Assembly: GCF_000002235.5 (NCBI RefSeq)
Contig: NW_022145596.1
Coordinates: 30,744,640 to 30,808,639 of the forward strand
Length of the DNA: 64,000 bases
Reading direction: 5' to 3'
Origin: Strongylocentrotus purpuratus
Lineage: Eukaryota > Echinodermata > Echinoidea > Camarodonta > Strongylocentrotidae
Shown: positions 9,568 to 21,712 of the stretch, piece by piece
How the letters are laid out: each line of letters starts with the position of its first letter
How positions within the stretch are numbered: the first letter of the stretch is position 1
Translations under genes and position numbers: made by a program
The notes under the pieces: generated by a model
Told to the model about the DNA's origin: nothing
The model's database searches: none
Seen by the model: the letters and a program-made list of their open reading frames with translations, nothing else

Positions 9568-11624
9568 TACCCAACCCTTGTAATAATTTGATTTGTATGA
9601 AAGAAGAAAAATAACAAAAACAGAATGGCAAAAGTTTAAAATGAATTGGACCAATAGTAAGGAAGTAATATGAATGTTTGAAATATGAGATCACTAAGTC
9701 TGTGCGAATCTCATATTGGTATTTCGGTTCCTGTCCCTTGGGGCACTACTCTTAATATATTTTAGATATATTATTATAGGTCCTCTAAAAACAAAAGACC
9801 CTCTTGAGCAACGAATTTGTTGAAAACATTTAGATTTTTAGTCACGTTGTATGTTGCAACAGATGGGAAAAGGGTCCGGCACTACATCACATTGAAATTA
9901 CCGCTTCAGCCAGTTTAAAGTGGCCATACTAATAGAGTGATATCAATCAACTCTCAAAAATTCCTAACTTTCTTATATTCAGTCAGATTTATTTTAAACT
10001 TTCATCAATTTGCTTCTCTGATTTTTTTGCTTTCTTTTAGAGTAGTAGTCTATTTGCGTCGGATTTCCCTTTAACTTCACATTCCTCAATTGAAATTCCA
10101 CGTTGATCTTCCTAAATCATTACATTTTATCTGTTTAATTAGAATATCCATATACGCAGCAAAGTACAAGGTACAGGGTTTCATCATAAATGCGTGGATA
10201 AATGGTGTCTAGACTTTAAAGACTAAACGGCATCTATCCCCTTATTTTGCTGTGTATAGACATTCGCAAAGCAAAGCTCAAGGTTAAGGATTCTATCATA
10301 AATGCAGGGATAAAAGCTGTTTAGTGTCATTTGATCGTGATCCAGGTCCAGATTCAGTGTAGACTTTACTGTCAGATCTAGACTAAATATAGTCTAGTCT
10401 AGATCTTATAATAAAGTGAAGGCTATTATAGCCGCGCCAGCTCAGGAAACGCAGTCACTTCTTGTTGTTTCTTACACCCGGCTAGAATCGGCAAAATGAA
10501 AATCACAATCCGCTTGAAAAGATCCCGTCGGCCTCGAATCGGAATGAGATATTTGCGCAGTCTGTGTAACACTGATTATTGTCGATAATCAACCTACGAA
10601 GTACGAATTGAAACCTTAAAAGTACGAAAGGTGTCCAAATGAATTATCTAGGGTAAACCTGATTTTTTAAAGATAATTTAACGTCGACGAATTAAATGAG
10701 AGTTCATTCAATGAGTTAATTTTATTTGGTCAGTCAAAAGAAAAGGGGATGGGATAGGTCCGATAGGGGTTTGTGACAATGCATAGAGCACACTGACTGC
10801 AAGTGGAACGACGAGAACATCACAATCATTACAGAGATTATCACTAAAAAATGGATTTTTTACTTACTTTTCTTGGTATCATATAGTATCACTTTGATGT
10901 AGATGTTCCCCTGAAAATGTTCTGCTTCACTGAGATTTACTAGACAAACTTCTATTGGAATAGGAATTCACTTGAGAGAAAAATATTTACCGTTCGCGTT
11001 TGAATAGCTTAAAAGTTGCACAGATCATACAATCGACAATACTTTCAGATTATTGTGAAGTGTCGTAGGGAATTGTGGGAAGGAAAAAAATGTTTTAAGA
11101 ATGGTCTAATACATAAAACCTTTTATTAAAAGCCAATCACCAACATTGTTGACGTCATTGCTCATGAATAAGCATTTACCCTCCAAAATTAAAGTTCAAT
11201 TTGGACGAAGCATCCAATGCAAAACCCATAGCATGTCAAAGGTCACAGGTTTAGTTGTCCCTCTAGTCCTTCTTCGGAGGACATACTTGATCGAATCTCT
11301 TTGTATTGTGCCCATAACCGACCTCTCTTCACATAAACCTGTACTTTGGCCAACTCGGTTTAAGTAGAATGGCGTGTATTCTTCTGTTTTTTGCTTGCCC
11401 AACAAAGTGTTATTCACTTCTTTGGGAATGTGCATGGACTATAAATAAGAGTAACCAATTAATCAACTTAACCTGGTCTGGTAAACAATGTAAGGTCTAT
11501 TTAAATGGCTCTCAATTAATGTGTCCAATGGGTTTTTCTCGCGGCGTCCACCCCAAAAAAGTTGTTTGAAGGACCAGCATTTAGATTAAACTAGATGGAC
11601 CTACGACTGCGCGCAGTCGAAATT

Positions 11625-12378
11625 GATGCCTCCGCCATGAAGCAATTTTACAAACCAAACAGAAGCAATTTTTAAAATTCAAGTTTGATTTGAATCAATT
11701 AAAAGGTTCTCAGAATATTGTGATTACAAGCTATTTTTCATATACATGTTTGACCCTTTGATCTTTGACCTATTGACCCTAAAATCTAATGCTTCATTGG
11801 CTCTGCACGATACATTCATGTCTTGGGTTTGATAGGAATCCATCCGTCAGTTCTATTAATAAATTTTCACAAGCTATTTCTGCATACATAATGAGCCCCA
11901 TGACCTTTGAACTTTGACCTCATGACCCCAAAATCTAATCAGTTCATTGGTTCAGCAAGATACATACCTGTCTTGATTATTATGGTAATCCGTCTACCGG
12001 TTCTAATGATAGTGTAATCACAAACTTTTTGCATACATAAGCCCTGTGACCTTTGACATTTGACCTCATGGCCCCAAAATCTAATCAGATCGTTGGCTAT
12101 CAAGATACATGACCCAAGTTTGGAGGGAATCCATCAATCCGTCCTTGAGATAAACGTGATCACAAGCTTTTTTTTGCATACATAATGAGCCCTGTGCCAT
12201 TTGGCCTTGGATCTCGCGACCCCAAAATCTAATCAGTCCATTGGCTCTGCAAGATACTTACATGACCCAGGTTTGGCGGGAATCCATCAATTGGTTCTTG
12301 AGATAACACGATCACGAAAACGGGACGTACGGAAGGACGGACGGACAACCCGTGCGCTACTTTGTAGCGGAGGCATAA
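11625..12378. mobile_element. MITE with internal ~145-bp minisatellite
   Basis: Short terminal inverted repeats ATGCCTCCGC (11626-11635) and GCGGAGGCAT (12367-12376) enclose about four degenerate units of roughly 145 bp, starting near 11726, 11870, 12012 and 12158. Each unit contains TTTGACCTCATGACCCCAAA, AATCTAATCAG and a GGAATCCATC block. The right side ends in a GGACGGACGGACA stretch. This layout is typical of non-autonomous elements in marine invertebrates. No ORF. Confidence 0.75.
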
Positions 12379-13205
12379 AAATGCGCAAACCATCTGTAAG
12401 GCATTTGGCTTCTCGACGCCATTGTTATTCAAGAGCGCATCAATAACATCCATGGGGTCATTTATTTATGTACAATCGTGTGTATCAGCGGGGTAGATCA
12501 TAAATGAGTAGGGGAAACGAATTAAAATTAAATAAACATTTCATTTTCAAATTGGGAAACACAAAATTGCTCGCAGATTAATAGTTGAAGAGTCCGTTAA
12601 TCAAACCAGCGAATGTAAGTAGATTAAGACAAGCTTCCATTAACTTGGTTAAAACACTATAGTGTAGCAGTGTATTCGCAGCTCACACTTAGGCTCGTTC
12701 CCCTGCGTGCCATTAATAGTTGATTCACAATCATTTGTAGACATTTTAACTGTTTCCTCAGAAAGTTTGTCATAAACACAGGGATACAATAACAAAAAAG
12801 TAAAACATTGACAACGCTGGATTTTCAAGCTCAAAAAGTTTATTAACAAAACAGCGTAGAAAACCTAAAATATGGACTACTCTTTATTCAAATATGACAT
12901 ACATATAAAAGACATTATATTATATCATTCTTAGCCTATATTACAAACACCTTATTAAGCTAGTTATACACTAATTACACACCCTACAGTAGCCATACTA
13001 TACATAGGACTATAGGTTAGATTTTTATACTAAAACAATATAGTTTTGTCAAAACCATTGATGAAGATGTAACTTACGTCGAAATTGTGTGACCTAAGAA
13101 AAACTGTTTGATTTAAAGCATGGATCTTCTAATCTTTATTATTTATTGCGTCATCTAATGTCAATTATCAGGTATGTTCTATAGGGTATTAAATATGGGC
13201 CTTCA
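12379..13205. other. No gene recognised
   Basis: AT-rich sequence without convincing coding potential. Minus-strand polyadenylation-like signals (AATAAA) occur at about 12890 and 13130. They could serve the gene ending at 15991, but that is only a possibility. Confidence 0.5.
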
Positions 13206-13594
13206 TTAAAGATAAACTTGAGTACTGGTAATGCGTTGCATTGTGAAAGAAAAGGTGTGGAATGGATCAGAAAAATTGATCATATAGCATGTAAGTAATG
13301 GTGTGTAATGCAAGGTTCTAGAGTCATCAAAATCATCATAAATTTGGCAGAGTCTTGGTAAAGTAACAATCACTTACACAGATAGATGTATATGGGACAA
13401 CACACATGGTGTCGGGGATAGTACTACCCTGATTTCCTTATCTTTCTATGCTCATTACTCAGCCAGTATACATTTTCTTCCAAAATTGTTTGGCACATGA
13501 CATTTATTTGTAATCTTGAACATTCAGTGTAAGTTTCGTTAGATTCTGTGAGAATTCATTTTATTTTTTTACCAGAACTCAAGTTTATCTTTAA
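13206..13594. mobile_element. TTAA MITE family F1, full-length copy
   Basis: The 389-bp element is bounded by TTAA on both sides. Its terminal inverted repeats are TTAAAGATAAACTTGAGT at the left and ACTCAAGTTTATCTTTAA at the right. An inverted copy is at 48107-48496; divergent copies are at 40587-40945 and 1-157. TTAA borders point to mobilisation by a piggyBac- or Kolobok-like transposase (inference). Non-coding. Confidence 0.85.
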
Positions 13595-13604
13595 CATCAT
13601 TAAC

Positions 13605-13692
13605 AAAACTATTGCAGTCAGTATTCATCTATGTACATGTATTTACGTAACAAGCATACAATGAAGAAAAAACTAACCCTAACCCTTGTCCT
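13605..13692 (+). repeat. Direct repeat copy 1 (pairs with 14551-14640)
   Basis: About 88 bp shared with 14551-14640, containing TATTGCAGTCAGTATTCAT, GTACATGTATTTACG and AAAACTAACCCTAACCC. The F2 element starts directly after this copy. Confidence 0.85.
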
Positions 13693-14219
13693 TTAAAGGT
13701 ACTAAGTCCCTTTTGCAGCCAACCTCAAATGCTGTAGAACTTTGCAGGAATTATGAATATTTCATGTATGTCCTATCTGTGAAAGTGGGGTTAGCAGTGT
13801 CATAATATTCAAATTATGCAAGGAAACCCGTTTACTTGCTAGACTTCACTGTCAGACACTATTGAGTGACTGACGGGCTTTTTTCTTCTTTGGTAATAAC
13901 ATACATAAAATGAGCTGTAAAGGGTACATGAGCATGTGTCTACATCAATAACCCACTTCTTGTGATGGCCAAAATTAAACTGATTGCATCTTTACGCAGC
14001 ATAAAACGTATGACCATTCGGTACAATAGTCTGAAAATCAATTAATGGCTCTATAGCTCCTAAGTCGATTTGACACCTAATAGTCGTTATTTTCCCACTT
14101 GAAGACATTTTCAAGCCCCACTTTTTTAGGGAAGTTCTAAATTTGTATTATCTTTCAAATGCCGTTGGAATTTAACCTTTTCATTTTTTTGGCCTGCAAA
14201 TGGGACATAGTACCTTTAA
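13693..14219. mobile_element. TTAA MITE family F2, full-length copy
   Basis: 527 bp with inverted ends TTAAAGGTACTAAGTCCC and GGGACATAGTACCTTTAA. The inner part matches 63208-63520 in the opposite direction. Non-coding, TTAA-bordered, same class of end as F1 and F3. Confidence 0.85.
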
Positions 14220-14550
14220 TGTGTGTAACAGTGTCTACACTTTGAGACTGGGCTGATACCATACTACATAGGCCCTGTACTTAATCTGCTCCGGGCACAG
14301 TCAGAGACTGACAGAGCTAGGTTCTGCTCAAGACTTTGGTAGTTGTGGTCAAAGTAAAATTAAAGTCTGTACTAACGGACTACTAAACTCTTTGCCATTT
14401 AAACCTAAGTACGGTAACATCTAAACTCTACTGTTCACTCTTTTTTGCAATTTTAACATGAACATTAAGCTTTAAACATATTCTGGACACATAGAAACTT
14501 GATAAAAAGTATTTGCAAAAAAAGTCACAAAGACTATTATGACAACTGTC

Positions 14551-14640
14551 AACTAACAAAACTATTGCAGTCAGTATTCATATATGTACATGTATTTACG
14601 AAACAAGCATAAAATGAAGAAAAAAACTAACCCTAACCCC
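14551..14640 (+). repeat. Direct repeat copy 2
   Basis: Second copy of 13605-13692 with a few substitutions, again ending in CTAACCCTAACCCC. The segment between the copies holds F2 and about 330 bp of unassigned sequence. Confidence 0.85.
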
Positions 14641-15990
14641 ATATTTAGTTGAGAACGGGGTCAGGGAAAGTGTAGTGAATATGGGTGCTGATCATGCATG
14701 TGTAATGTATGTTGCAGGTAAGCCTCTTTTTTCACCATTTTGATACCAGCCTCATTATCTATTATTCCAAGAGCTATTTATACTGTGTACCATTATACCA
14801 CAGAGTCAACATAAATTTGAGAATGATACAAACTCTCGGTTCAACGAAACTTTTAAAAAAGAAGATATTTACAAATATATGTCTTCGTAAGAGAAATAGA
14901 AAGCATGTCTATTGAATGCGTATACAGCATGCAATAGAAGTAGTAACCAATACTGCCTATATCAATCTACATGTAAGACTGATTGGTGTTATATAAATTC
15001 GGCATATGAAACAAACATTGCTATACACAGAACAGATTGACAGTCAAAATTAAACCATCATCTATTTTGCTTCGGAAGCATTTTTTCTACAGATATACAA
15101 ATTATAAATGTTCGTAAAAGTGAACCAAAACAAAAGGTCAGTTTGATTCATAGCGATGTACAGTCAAAAGAAAGGTTCCACAAGCACTACTTCAGATCTA
15201 CGTATACTGCCAATCTTCTGCTCATTATGCTCACCATTCATCACAAATAGACCATTTTCATAATGTAAAGTTGAAGGCCCTGTTATAAATCTATTTCCTT
15301 CACCTGTTACAATTAATAATTTTTCAATTTTCAGAATACGAATTGCGTATTAAAGTAATTGATCCTAGGTAGGGAAAACATTATGGCTTGTCCAACCGAA
15401 CAACGCGTATTTTATGTAATTTGTCTTCTTTTGAAATACAATTATTGACAGTGTCAATTTTTAGAGAGCAGTTGTAGGCCTATTATTCACATAATATGGT
15501 GGATGATTAATAGGAAATTAATAGGAAATTCAGGAAAATGAGGGTTTTGTTTTGTCTTCTTTAAAACCCTTTCCCCGTACGTTTAAAGTCTCGATCAGAC
15601 ATGATGCGGCAAAATTGTTGCGTTTTTTTCCCCCTTAAGATTACGTAAAGTGTAATTCGCCGCAAATTTCTTTATCTTATAACACAGATCTCAGTGAATA
15701 CGCGCAAGTCCCTTGTTACGCGCAGTTGCTATTCATTTACATTAACATTTTGTGCAACGGTTAACGGCGCCATATCTGAACAATAAAGTCCTAACAATGA
15801 TTTTAACATCAGCCTCTAGATGGGCCCGATTTTTTTTCATGAAACTGTCATTAAAACAAGATCGCCTAAAACCCATTGAAACGCGTGAATTGAATTTAAC
15901 ACGTGTTTCAAAGGGATGTCTGTAAACTTGTAGTCATGACAGTTTTACAAAAAGATGCCCAGAAGAATGATATTTTTCACTTTGCTATGG
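14641..15990. other. No gene recognised; probable 3' flank/UTR of gene 1
   Basis: Non-coding by eye on both strands. It lies directly downstream of the stop codon of the minus-strand gene, so part of it is probably 3' UTR. I could not fix a polyadenylation site. Confidence 0.45.
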
Positions 15991-16068
15991 TTAAACCACA
16001 TCACTGGCCTTTCCTCGACCTTCACGAAGTTCTTGGTATTGCGAGATGACGCAGATTAGACACGTGAT
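15991..16068 (-). CDS. Gene 1 exon 7 (terminal), four-TM protein
   Basis: Last coding exon of the minus-strand gene: 25 codons plus TAA (15993-15991). The acceptor is TCTCTCTTTTTCAG before ATC at 16068, phase 0. It encodes the end of the fourth membrane segment (Ile-Thr-Cys-Leu-Ile-Cys-Val-Ile) and a short cytosolic tail, Ser-Gln-Tyr-Gln-Glu-Leu-Arg-Glu-Gly-Arg-Gly-Lys-Ala-Ser-Asp-Val-Val. The paralogous exon at 60505-60594 has nearly the same protein sequence, which strongly supports coding function. There the frame reads on where this one stops. Confidence 0.88.
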   Translation of the reverse strand: MTCLICVISQYQELREGRGKASDVV

Positions 16069-17034
16069 CTGAAAAAGAGAGATAAAATATGATAATTATA
16101 TTTTTGTGTAAAGCAACATGAGAACTGTCTGGAAGCAAAAAACTACACTATTAATACAACTTTATAGTTAATATACGTATACGTATTTACTTTCATTTTT
16201 GATGTTTGATGGCGATGTTCTGTTGAATAACGCTATATTACTTTTTCAGTTAAATGACTTATGGTTAGTGTATAAAATGAGAAATATTATTCGTTGCATC
16301 ATACGATTTAGTCTAGAAACCATAAGAGTTATGGAGTTAAAAATAGAAAGATTTTTTTTCCTACACATCAATTACGTTTAGTCTTATACATTTATTCTGG
16401 ACACTGATAGAGAAGTTACACAAACTTAAAGGTAGACATAGTATTTGAGAAGCTTCCTCTTTCCTATTATTTCCATGTGAAAAAAAAACATATACTAGCG
16501 ATGCCACCGTAAAAGAATTGCTCCTGAGGGCAACAAGTTTTATGGTATCCGTGTCGATGTAAAGTCATTCTCTATTATTCATCAGCAAGGTGTGTTTTTT
16601 TTTCTTCATGTGTAGTCCTTTCGATTCAAGAACCTCATAAAATTGTCCCTATATTGTCATCAGTATCCTGTTATAACTTATTGATAGTATCTTTAACGGA
16701 GAATTGACATAACAAGCACATGCTAGAGCATTATCTTGCACATTAACGCTTTATAAGCCACACATATTATCTACCTGTGCTATATAGTAATTATGATGGG
16801 ATAGGTATACTAAACAATACAAGTTTGATTGCTTCCGGGGCAAGATTATTCCATAACGGGTAATCTATAAGGTTTGCCTTGGATTTAATCAGGTCTGGGC
16901 GTTGGTAACTTTGTAAATCCATTGCGTTGCACAAAGCAATCCTTCCGCCTATTGTTTTGTGCATAATTGCACGTGTGTCAAAGAGCAGCCGTGCAGAGAG
17001 GCACAGAAAACAAGCGAACTGTTTAAATACTTAC

Positions 17035-17097
17035 GTTGAGGGCAGTAAATAGGAGCCAGAAGACAACGTTCACGATCAGTGCAATAGATGCGGCTCC
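17035..17097 (-). CDS. Gene 1 exon 6, membrane segment
   Basis: A 21-codon exon, phase 0 on both sides, with donor AAC|GTAAGT and acceptor TTTTAAAAG|GGA. It encodes Gly-Ala-Ala-Ser-Ile-Ala-Leu-Ile-Val-Asn-Val-Val-Phe-Trp-Leu-Leu-Phe-Thr-Ala-Leu-Asn, a hydrophobic stretch forming most of the fourth membrane segment together with exon 7. Recognised from consensus splice sites, hydrophobicity and matching phase. Confidence 0.82.
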
Positions 17098-17737
17098 CTT
17101 TTAAAAAAAAAAAGCATATAGAATATACAGTCATATAATTTTGTTAAACTAAAGTTTATGAATTTAACCTTCGGCGACAGAATTTTAGAAAATATAATAA
17201 GTAGACGATTTTAGTAACAAGAGACTGTACATTTGTTGTGTCTCAAAAAGTTTGAAAGAAAGAATCACAATTAAGTTCTAATATATTTAGAATCTCTTTG
17301 ATATAGGCATACATAATTCATGTAGCGGTTATTATTTTCAACGGAAACTATCGTTTATGGAATTAACTTGTTAACGAAAACCTTATATTTCATGTTTTGA
17401 ATATTTAAAGTAAACCACCTTGTTTGTAATATAACTTCTTTGTAGTAAAAGTTATGCGTCATCCTCTTCATATTTAAAGTCTTCGCAACGAAATTCAGGA
17501 ATCACGATTAATGTCAATTGGAACCAAGGAGATAGAAGAGGCTTCCACCTTGCTTTGGAGGGGATAGGGGGGGGGGTAAACAAATCGAATATAGAGATAG
17601 AACATTTCCTGTGCATGTGAGCAGTCAATAAATTATAAACACACTGTAAAAATAATAAGAATCGGATCCCACAGTGTCCCCAACCTGTTGAGGTACGCCC
17701 CTTCCCATTGGATACACCATCGGATAAGATCACTTAC

Positions 17738-17830
17738 GTAGAGGACGAAGAGGATAATCCATGCAATGGCCTGTAATACCATAAGAGCCATGACCGCCAC
17801 CATGTAAGGAATCAGCATCGTCCCGTTGTC
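17738..17830 (-). CDS. Gene 1 exon 5, third membrane segment
   Basis: A 31-codon exon, phase 0 on both sides, with acceptor TTTTGCAG|GAC and donor CTCTAC|GTAAGTG. It opens with Asp-Asn-Gly-Thr-Met-Leu-Ile-Pro-Tyr-Met and continues as a long hydrophobic helix containing Ile-Ala-Trp-Ile-Ile-Leu-Phe-Val-Leu-Tyr. Asp-Asn-Gly is the short loop between segments 2 and 3. The intron upstream (17831-22907) holds an older repeat ORF and an RTE LINE. Confidence 0.87.
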
Positions 17831-18089
17831 CTGCAAAATGAATAGGAATTCAAGAATTAATTAACTCAACGAAATCCTTTTTTAAGATTTGATAAATGAT
17901 TGCAAATGCAGTAGACTGAAGGCTGTTTACGGAATACAACCCGAGAAAGACAATTGCAAATAAAGGTAGGAGCATGAACCTACTACAAATGGACACTGAT
18001 CGGTACCATAATACATTCAGCACCTAAATCTAGTCCGGCAGCTATCTCGATATACCTTGTTTTAGGGTGTATAGTTTGTTTGTTTTTTT

Positions 18090-18849
18090 TGTTTTTTGGG
18101 GGGGGATTATAGTTCCTTAGACCATCAATTTGAAGAATCCGATTGCTGACACTCTGTCAGCATTGAGCAATTTGAGATATGTGACGTCATACAAAATGGC
18201 CGCCAAAATCCCCTTTTTAACCAAAATTAATGATATAAAAAGTTCTAACAGCATTTTACTACATTAAATGGCTGTCAAATATCTTGATTTTTTTCAAGAA
18301 TCATCACTAAATAAAAATTGCGATGTTGTATGATCACAAATGATATGTAAATTTGCATAATTCGGAATGGCGCCCTCTATAGACACATTAACTTGCATAG
18401 TTCAAAATGATGGCCAAATACCAATTTCTAACATGAGATTATCATATGTTAATAAGTCAGATGCACTGGATACAATGAGTAAAAAATTGTGTTGCACATT
18501 TATTTTTATTTTGTAATTTAATACTCCAAAAAAAAAAAATTGTGCTGTCTGTCCCATAGATATGAGGTGGCATATGGTGATAAATAACCGTTTTCAGTGA
18601 CAGCGTTAAAAAACTAGATTCTTTTTATATGAACCTAAAAATTACGAACTACCAATACGATACAGGACTATATCCGTTTATAAGTTTGCTTCAAAATCTT
18701 GAAGTTTGTTTAAAAGCCCTTTAAAGTGTTGGGAACCCTCAAATATTCCATGCGGAAGAGGGTGTCATTTAACACTTAATTCTGCAAATATAGTCAAAAC
18801 AAATGTGTTCGAAGTGAGGTCGTGACTGTAAGGCGTGCTTCCACACACA
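18090..18849. other. Intronic sequence, no gene
   Basis: No coding signal seen. It contains short MITE-like text (ATATGTGACGTCATACAAAA near 18180) and homopolymer runs, but I cannot define element borders. Confidence 0.4.
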
Positions 18850-19534
18850 TGTTTGCAAATGAGCTCTCTTAACATTTTCTACAAACGCTTCGATAGTTTG
18901 AGGTAGTGAGGCAAGGTTTGGGGTATAGCCACACGTTGATACGAGCCTCTGACATTGAGCTGGTTGTTAACTGTCCATAGCATGAAGCAAAGCATTGAGT
19001 AGGTTGAGTGATGACATGACCATGCTGCATCAACATTGCCAACTGAGTCCTAAGGGAGTCGAATCTTCTGCTTCATCACTTTCAGCATTGTACCCTATCC
19101 AATGCCAAAGTATGCCCCAAGAGTGTCGCATGTCCTGCCAACATCGATGGAATGATATCTCCTAACTTGTCTACAATGACAGGAACATCAATAACAGTTC
19201 AATATGTGATGGGCATCTTCATGGTCATTTGCGTTTTATAAGTCCGTCATGCAAAAGTAGTACGTAGACGTCGGTGTCATCCACTAGGACCCTAACATAC
19301 CTCTTCTCATTAGCAGCAACTCGAATCGCTTGCTTGTTGCCTGCTTCTTCATAATTATGTTGTGGACAGACCTTTCCTTGGCATGACATCACTGCCTGGA
19401 ATAACTTCAACAGGAACCTCATCTTGACGGTAATGACCAGCTTGTGCTTTTGCCTATTTCTGAACACCCAATCATCCTGCAGACTCACGCATATATGATG
19501 TCGATCAACTGTTGTTTGTTGTCATGAAAATATA
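18850..19534 (-). pseudogene. Degenerate multi-copy repeat ORF, 3' part
   Basis: The minus-strand reading, broken by stops and frameshifts, includes Asn-Lys-Gln-Gln-Leu-Ile-Asp-Ile-Ile near 19500. A 87-residue open piece follows (19225-19488) with Val-Arg-Val-Leu-Val-Asp-Asp-Thr-Asp-Val-Tyr-Val-Leu-Leu-Leu-His. I know this pattern from high-copy uncharacterised proteins in invertebrate genomes that behave like mobile-element ORFs, but I cannot name the class. The 5' part lies at 21713-22260; an RTE LINE separates the two. Confidence 0.5.
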
Positions 19535-21712
19535 GTGAAGTAAGCAACACTAGAGACATGTTTAAACACATCAAGTCACTGATCAAGAAACCTACACCCA
19601 AACTTATATGCCTTGGAGGGTGAAAATGGGAACATTTGAACAGAGGATGAAGATATAAAGGCAAGGTGGAAAAAGTGATATTGTGTAAAACCGTAGACTG
19701 CAAAAGAAACTGAAGAAGTTGATACTCATGAAGGAGTAAGTGTCAAGGACGAGCCCATGCTTGAACCTGGCATCTTACAAAATGGAGCGAAAGAAGCAAT
19801 AAATCATCTGAGACCTGGGAAAGCACCTGGTATTGAAAATTCCCTGTGAAGCTTTTCAAAGAGAGTGGAGAGGAGGGCGTAAAGCTCATGCCAAAGATGT
19901 GTAACAAAATATGGAAACAGAGAATATGGCCACAAGACTGAAATAGAGCTGTTTTTCTCCCACTCCCAAAGAAAGGTGTTACAAATGAATGTGCCAACAC
20001 CCGCACTATTTCTATTATTCCGCATGCCAGTAAGATTCTTCTTCACTTAATTGCTGAAAGAATTAGAAACAAACAGTGTTCAGAAAAGAAAGAGAGACAA
20101 GAAACAAAATTGGCAATCTCAACAATTTGATGGAAAAAAGCAGAGAATTTCAACAACTTCTCTCCCTAGCTTTATTCATCATTCCAAAGCTTTTGACTGC
20201 GTGCAACATAAACTCCTATGGAAGATTATGAGCTAGATGGGCTTTCCAGCACATATTATTCGACTCATCCAGTTCATCCGCTCTACAAAGACCAAGAAGC
20301 AACAGTAAGAACAGAGAATGGCTACACCGAAAGGTTCACTATTGGTCAAGTTGTCCGTCAAGGCTGCATCCTATCACCATAACTTTTCAACATCTATGCT
20401 GAATTCATCATGAGAAAGGCTTTCTATGGTCAAGTTTCTGTTGGTGGACGCCGACAATACAACACTCCCTGGCGTACTGATGGGGGAGGGGGCACTTTTT
20501 GTATAAAGTATATTAAAGAGAACTAGAAAGAAAGAAAGTGACCCGAGGTGAAATGAGGTATCAAAATATGCTCATGTGACATTTATTAAATGCCTAAAAC
20601 CCCTGAGCTTCCGGGGGCTGTGCCTCTTGAACCCCACCTAGGGCCCTAAGGCAGGCCCCTGCATGGATGCTCATTTGACAATTATTAGCTGCCTACAACC
20701 CCCGAGCTTCCGGGGGCCATGCCCCCTGGACACCACGCCAATTTTCGCTCCTCTCTTCCTGATCGTAAATACTTTAGCCCCCCCCCCCCCCACCCCCGCT
20801 TTAAAAAAACGTTCCGCGGGGCCTGCATGTAACACGTAACATTAATGAGTGGTGGTGATGCAGATTGTTTTTTCTGCCCCTCTCAGTGTTTTTGCTCATT
20901 ATGCCACTGACAACACTTATAACAAGACCATCCGAAGAACTACTCGAACTTGAAGGATGTAAGTAAATTATTTGGACCCTGCCTCAATGTGAAAAAGACC
21001 AAGATCATGATTGGTAGAAATTAACTACATGCAACAGAGCATGGTGGTTGATGGAGAAGAAGTTGATCAAGTGGACAAGTTTATATAATGTTCTTGGGTC
21101 AATGATTGTCGAGGAGAGTGGAAGCTCGGTAGATATCAAGAGAAAACTGGCCATGGCTAAAACATCGGCCACATCACTGTCACATATCTGGAAGGACAGG
21201 AACTACACCTTGGCCACGAAGATCCGTGAAATGAAGGCATTGTTTTTCCAAGTAGGAACTCTATGGCTGCGAGACATGGGCATTAGGAAAGGCAGACAGG
21301 GGAGCAATATCTGCCTTTGAAATGTGGTGTTGGAGGAAGCTACCTGGGATATCATGAAGAGATTACATCACCAATGGACACAATTAATGTCCATCATCGG
21401 AGATCAACCGCCACTTGCTACCAGGATTGACAAGTACAAGCTACAATGGTAACGTTATGGTCACGTTAGCAGAAGATCAGAAGACAACCTTGACAAACTA
21501 TCATTCAAGGTACCTTCGAAGGAACACGTAACAAAGAAAGACTCAAGCTCAGATGGAGTGACGACCTTAGGGAAATCACTGGCAACACTCTACATACTAA
21601 ATACACTCTACCGGATTGCAGGAGACAGATGCCGATCGAAAGGTCTCATCAAACGGGTCACAAGGGTGAGCAATGATCTATATGACAACGACGACGACGA
21701 CGAACAGTGAGA
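19535..21712 (+). pseudogene. RTE-type LINE (endonuclease-reverse transcriptase), decayed
   Basis: The plus-strand RT homology is broken by many stops and frameshifts. Recognisable blocks are Asp-Met-Phe-Lys-His-Ile-Lys-Ser-Leu near 19555, Leu-Arg-Pro-Gly-Lys-Ala-Pro-Gly near 19810, Lys-Ala-Phe-Asp-Cys-Val-Gln-His-Lys-Leu-Leu near 20190, a remnant of the YADD region near 20905, and Lys-Arg-Lys-Leu-Ala-Met-Ala-Lys-Thr-Ser near 21145. The 3' end is the ACGACGACG tract at 21688-21702, typical of this LINE group. It is 5' truncated and is itself interrupted by a repeat at 20460-20876. Confidence 0.8.
20460..20876. mobile_element. Non-coding repeat H inserted in the RTE LINE
   Basis: Shares blocks with 35095-35590: GAGGTATCAAAATATGC, the paired CCTGAGCTTCCGGGGGC motifs, CTGATCGTAAATACTTTAGC, and ACGTTCYGCGGGGCYTGCATG followed by GGTGGTGATGC. 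LINE homology resumes right after it at about 20880. It contains poly-C at 20778-20792. Probably a MITE; its termini are not resolved. Confidence 0.65.

Larger units (their letters stand above)
8220..11585 (-). repeat. Right arm of 11.4-kb inverted repeat
   Basis: Reverse-complement counterpart of 158-3549. Homology begins in the protease codons (about 8220) and ends at GGACCAGCATTTAGA followed by TTAA (11586-11589). It carries an inverted, damaged gag and candidate LTR, and the 2-kb non-coding outer part (9568-11585), in which I see no gene. Confidence 0.85.

Noticed and set aside
12201..12453. 81- and 74-codon ORFs
   Set aside because: They lie in the minisatellite MITE and its flank, with no domain and no conservation between units.
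17452..17733. 93-codon minus ORF next to gene 1 exon 5
   Set aside because: It lies in the intron downstream of the exon 5 donor, contains a G run, and has no membrane or domain signature.
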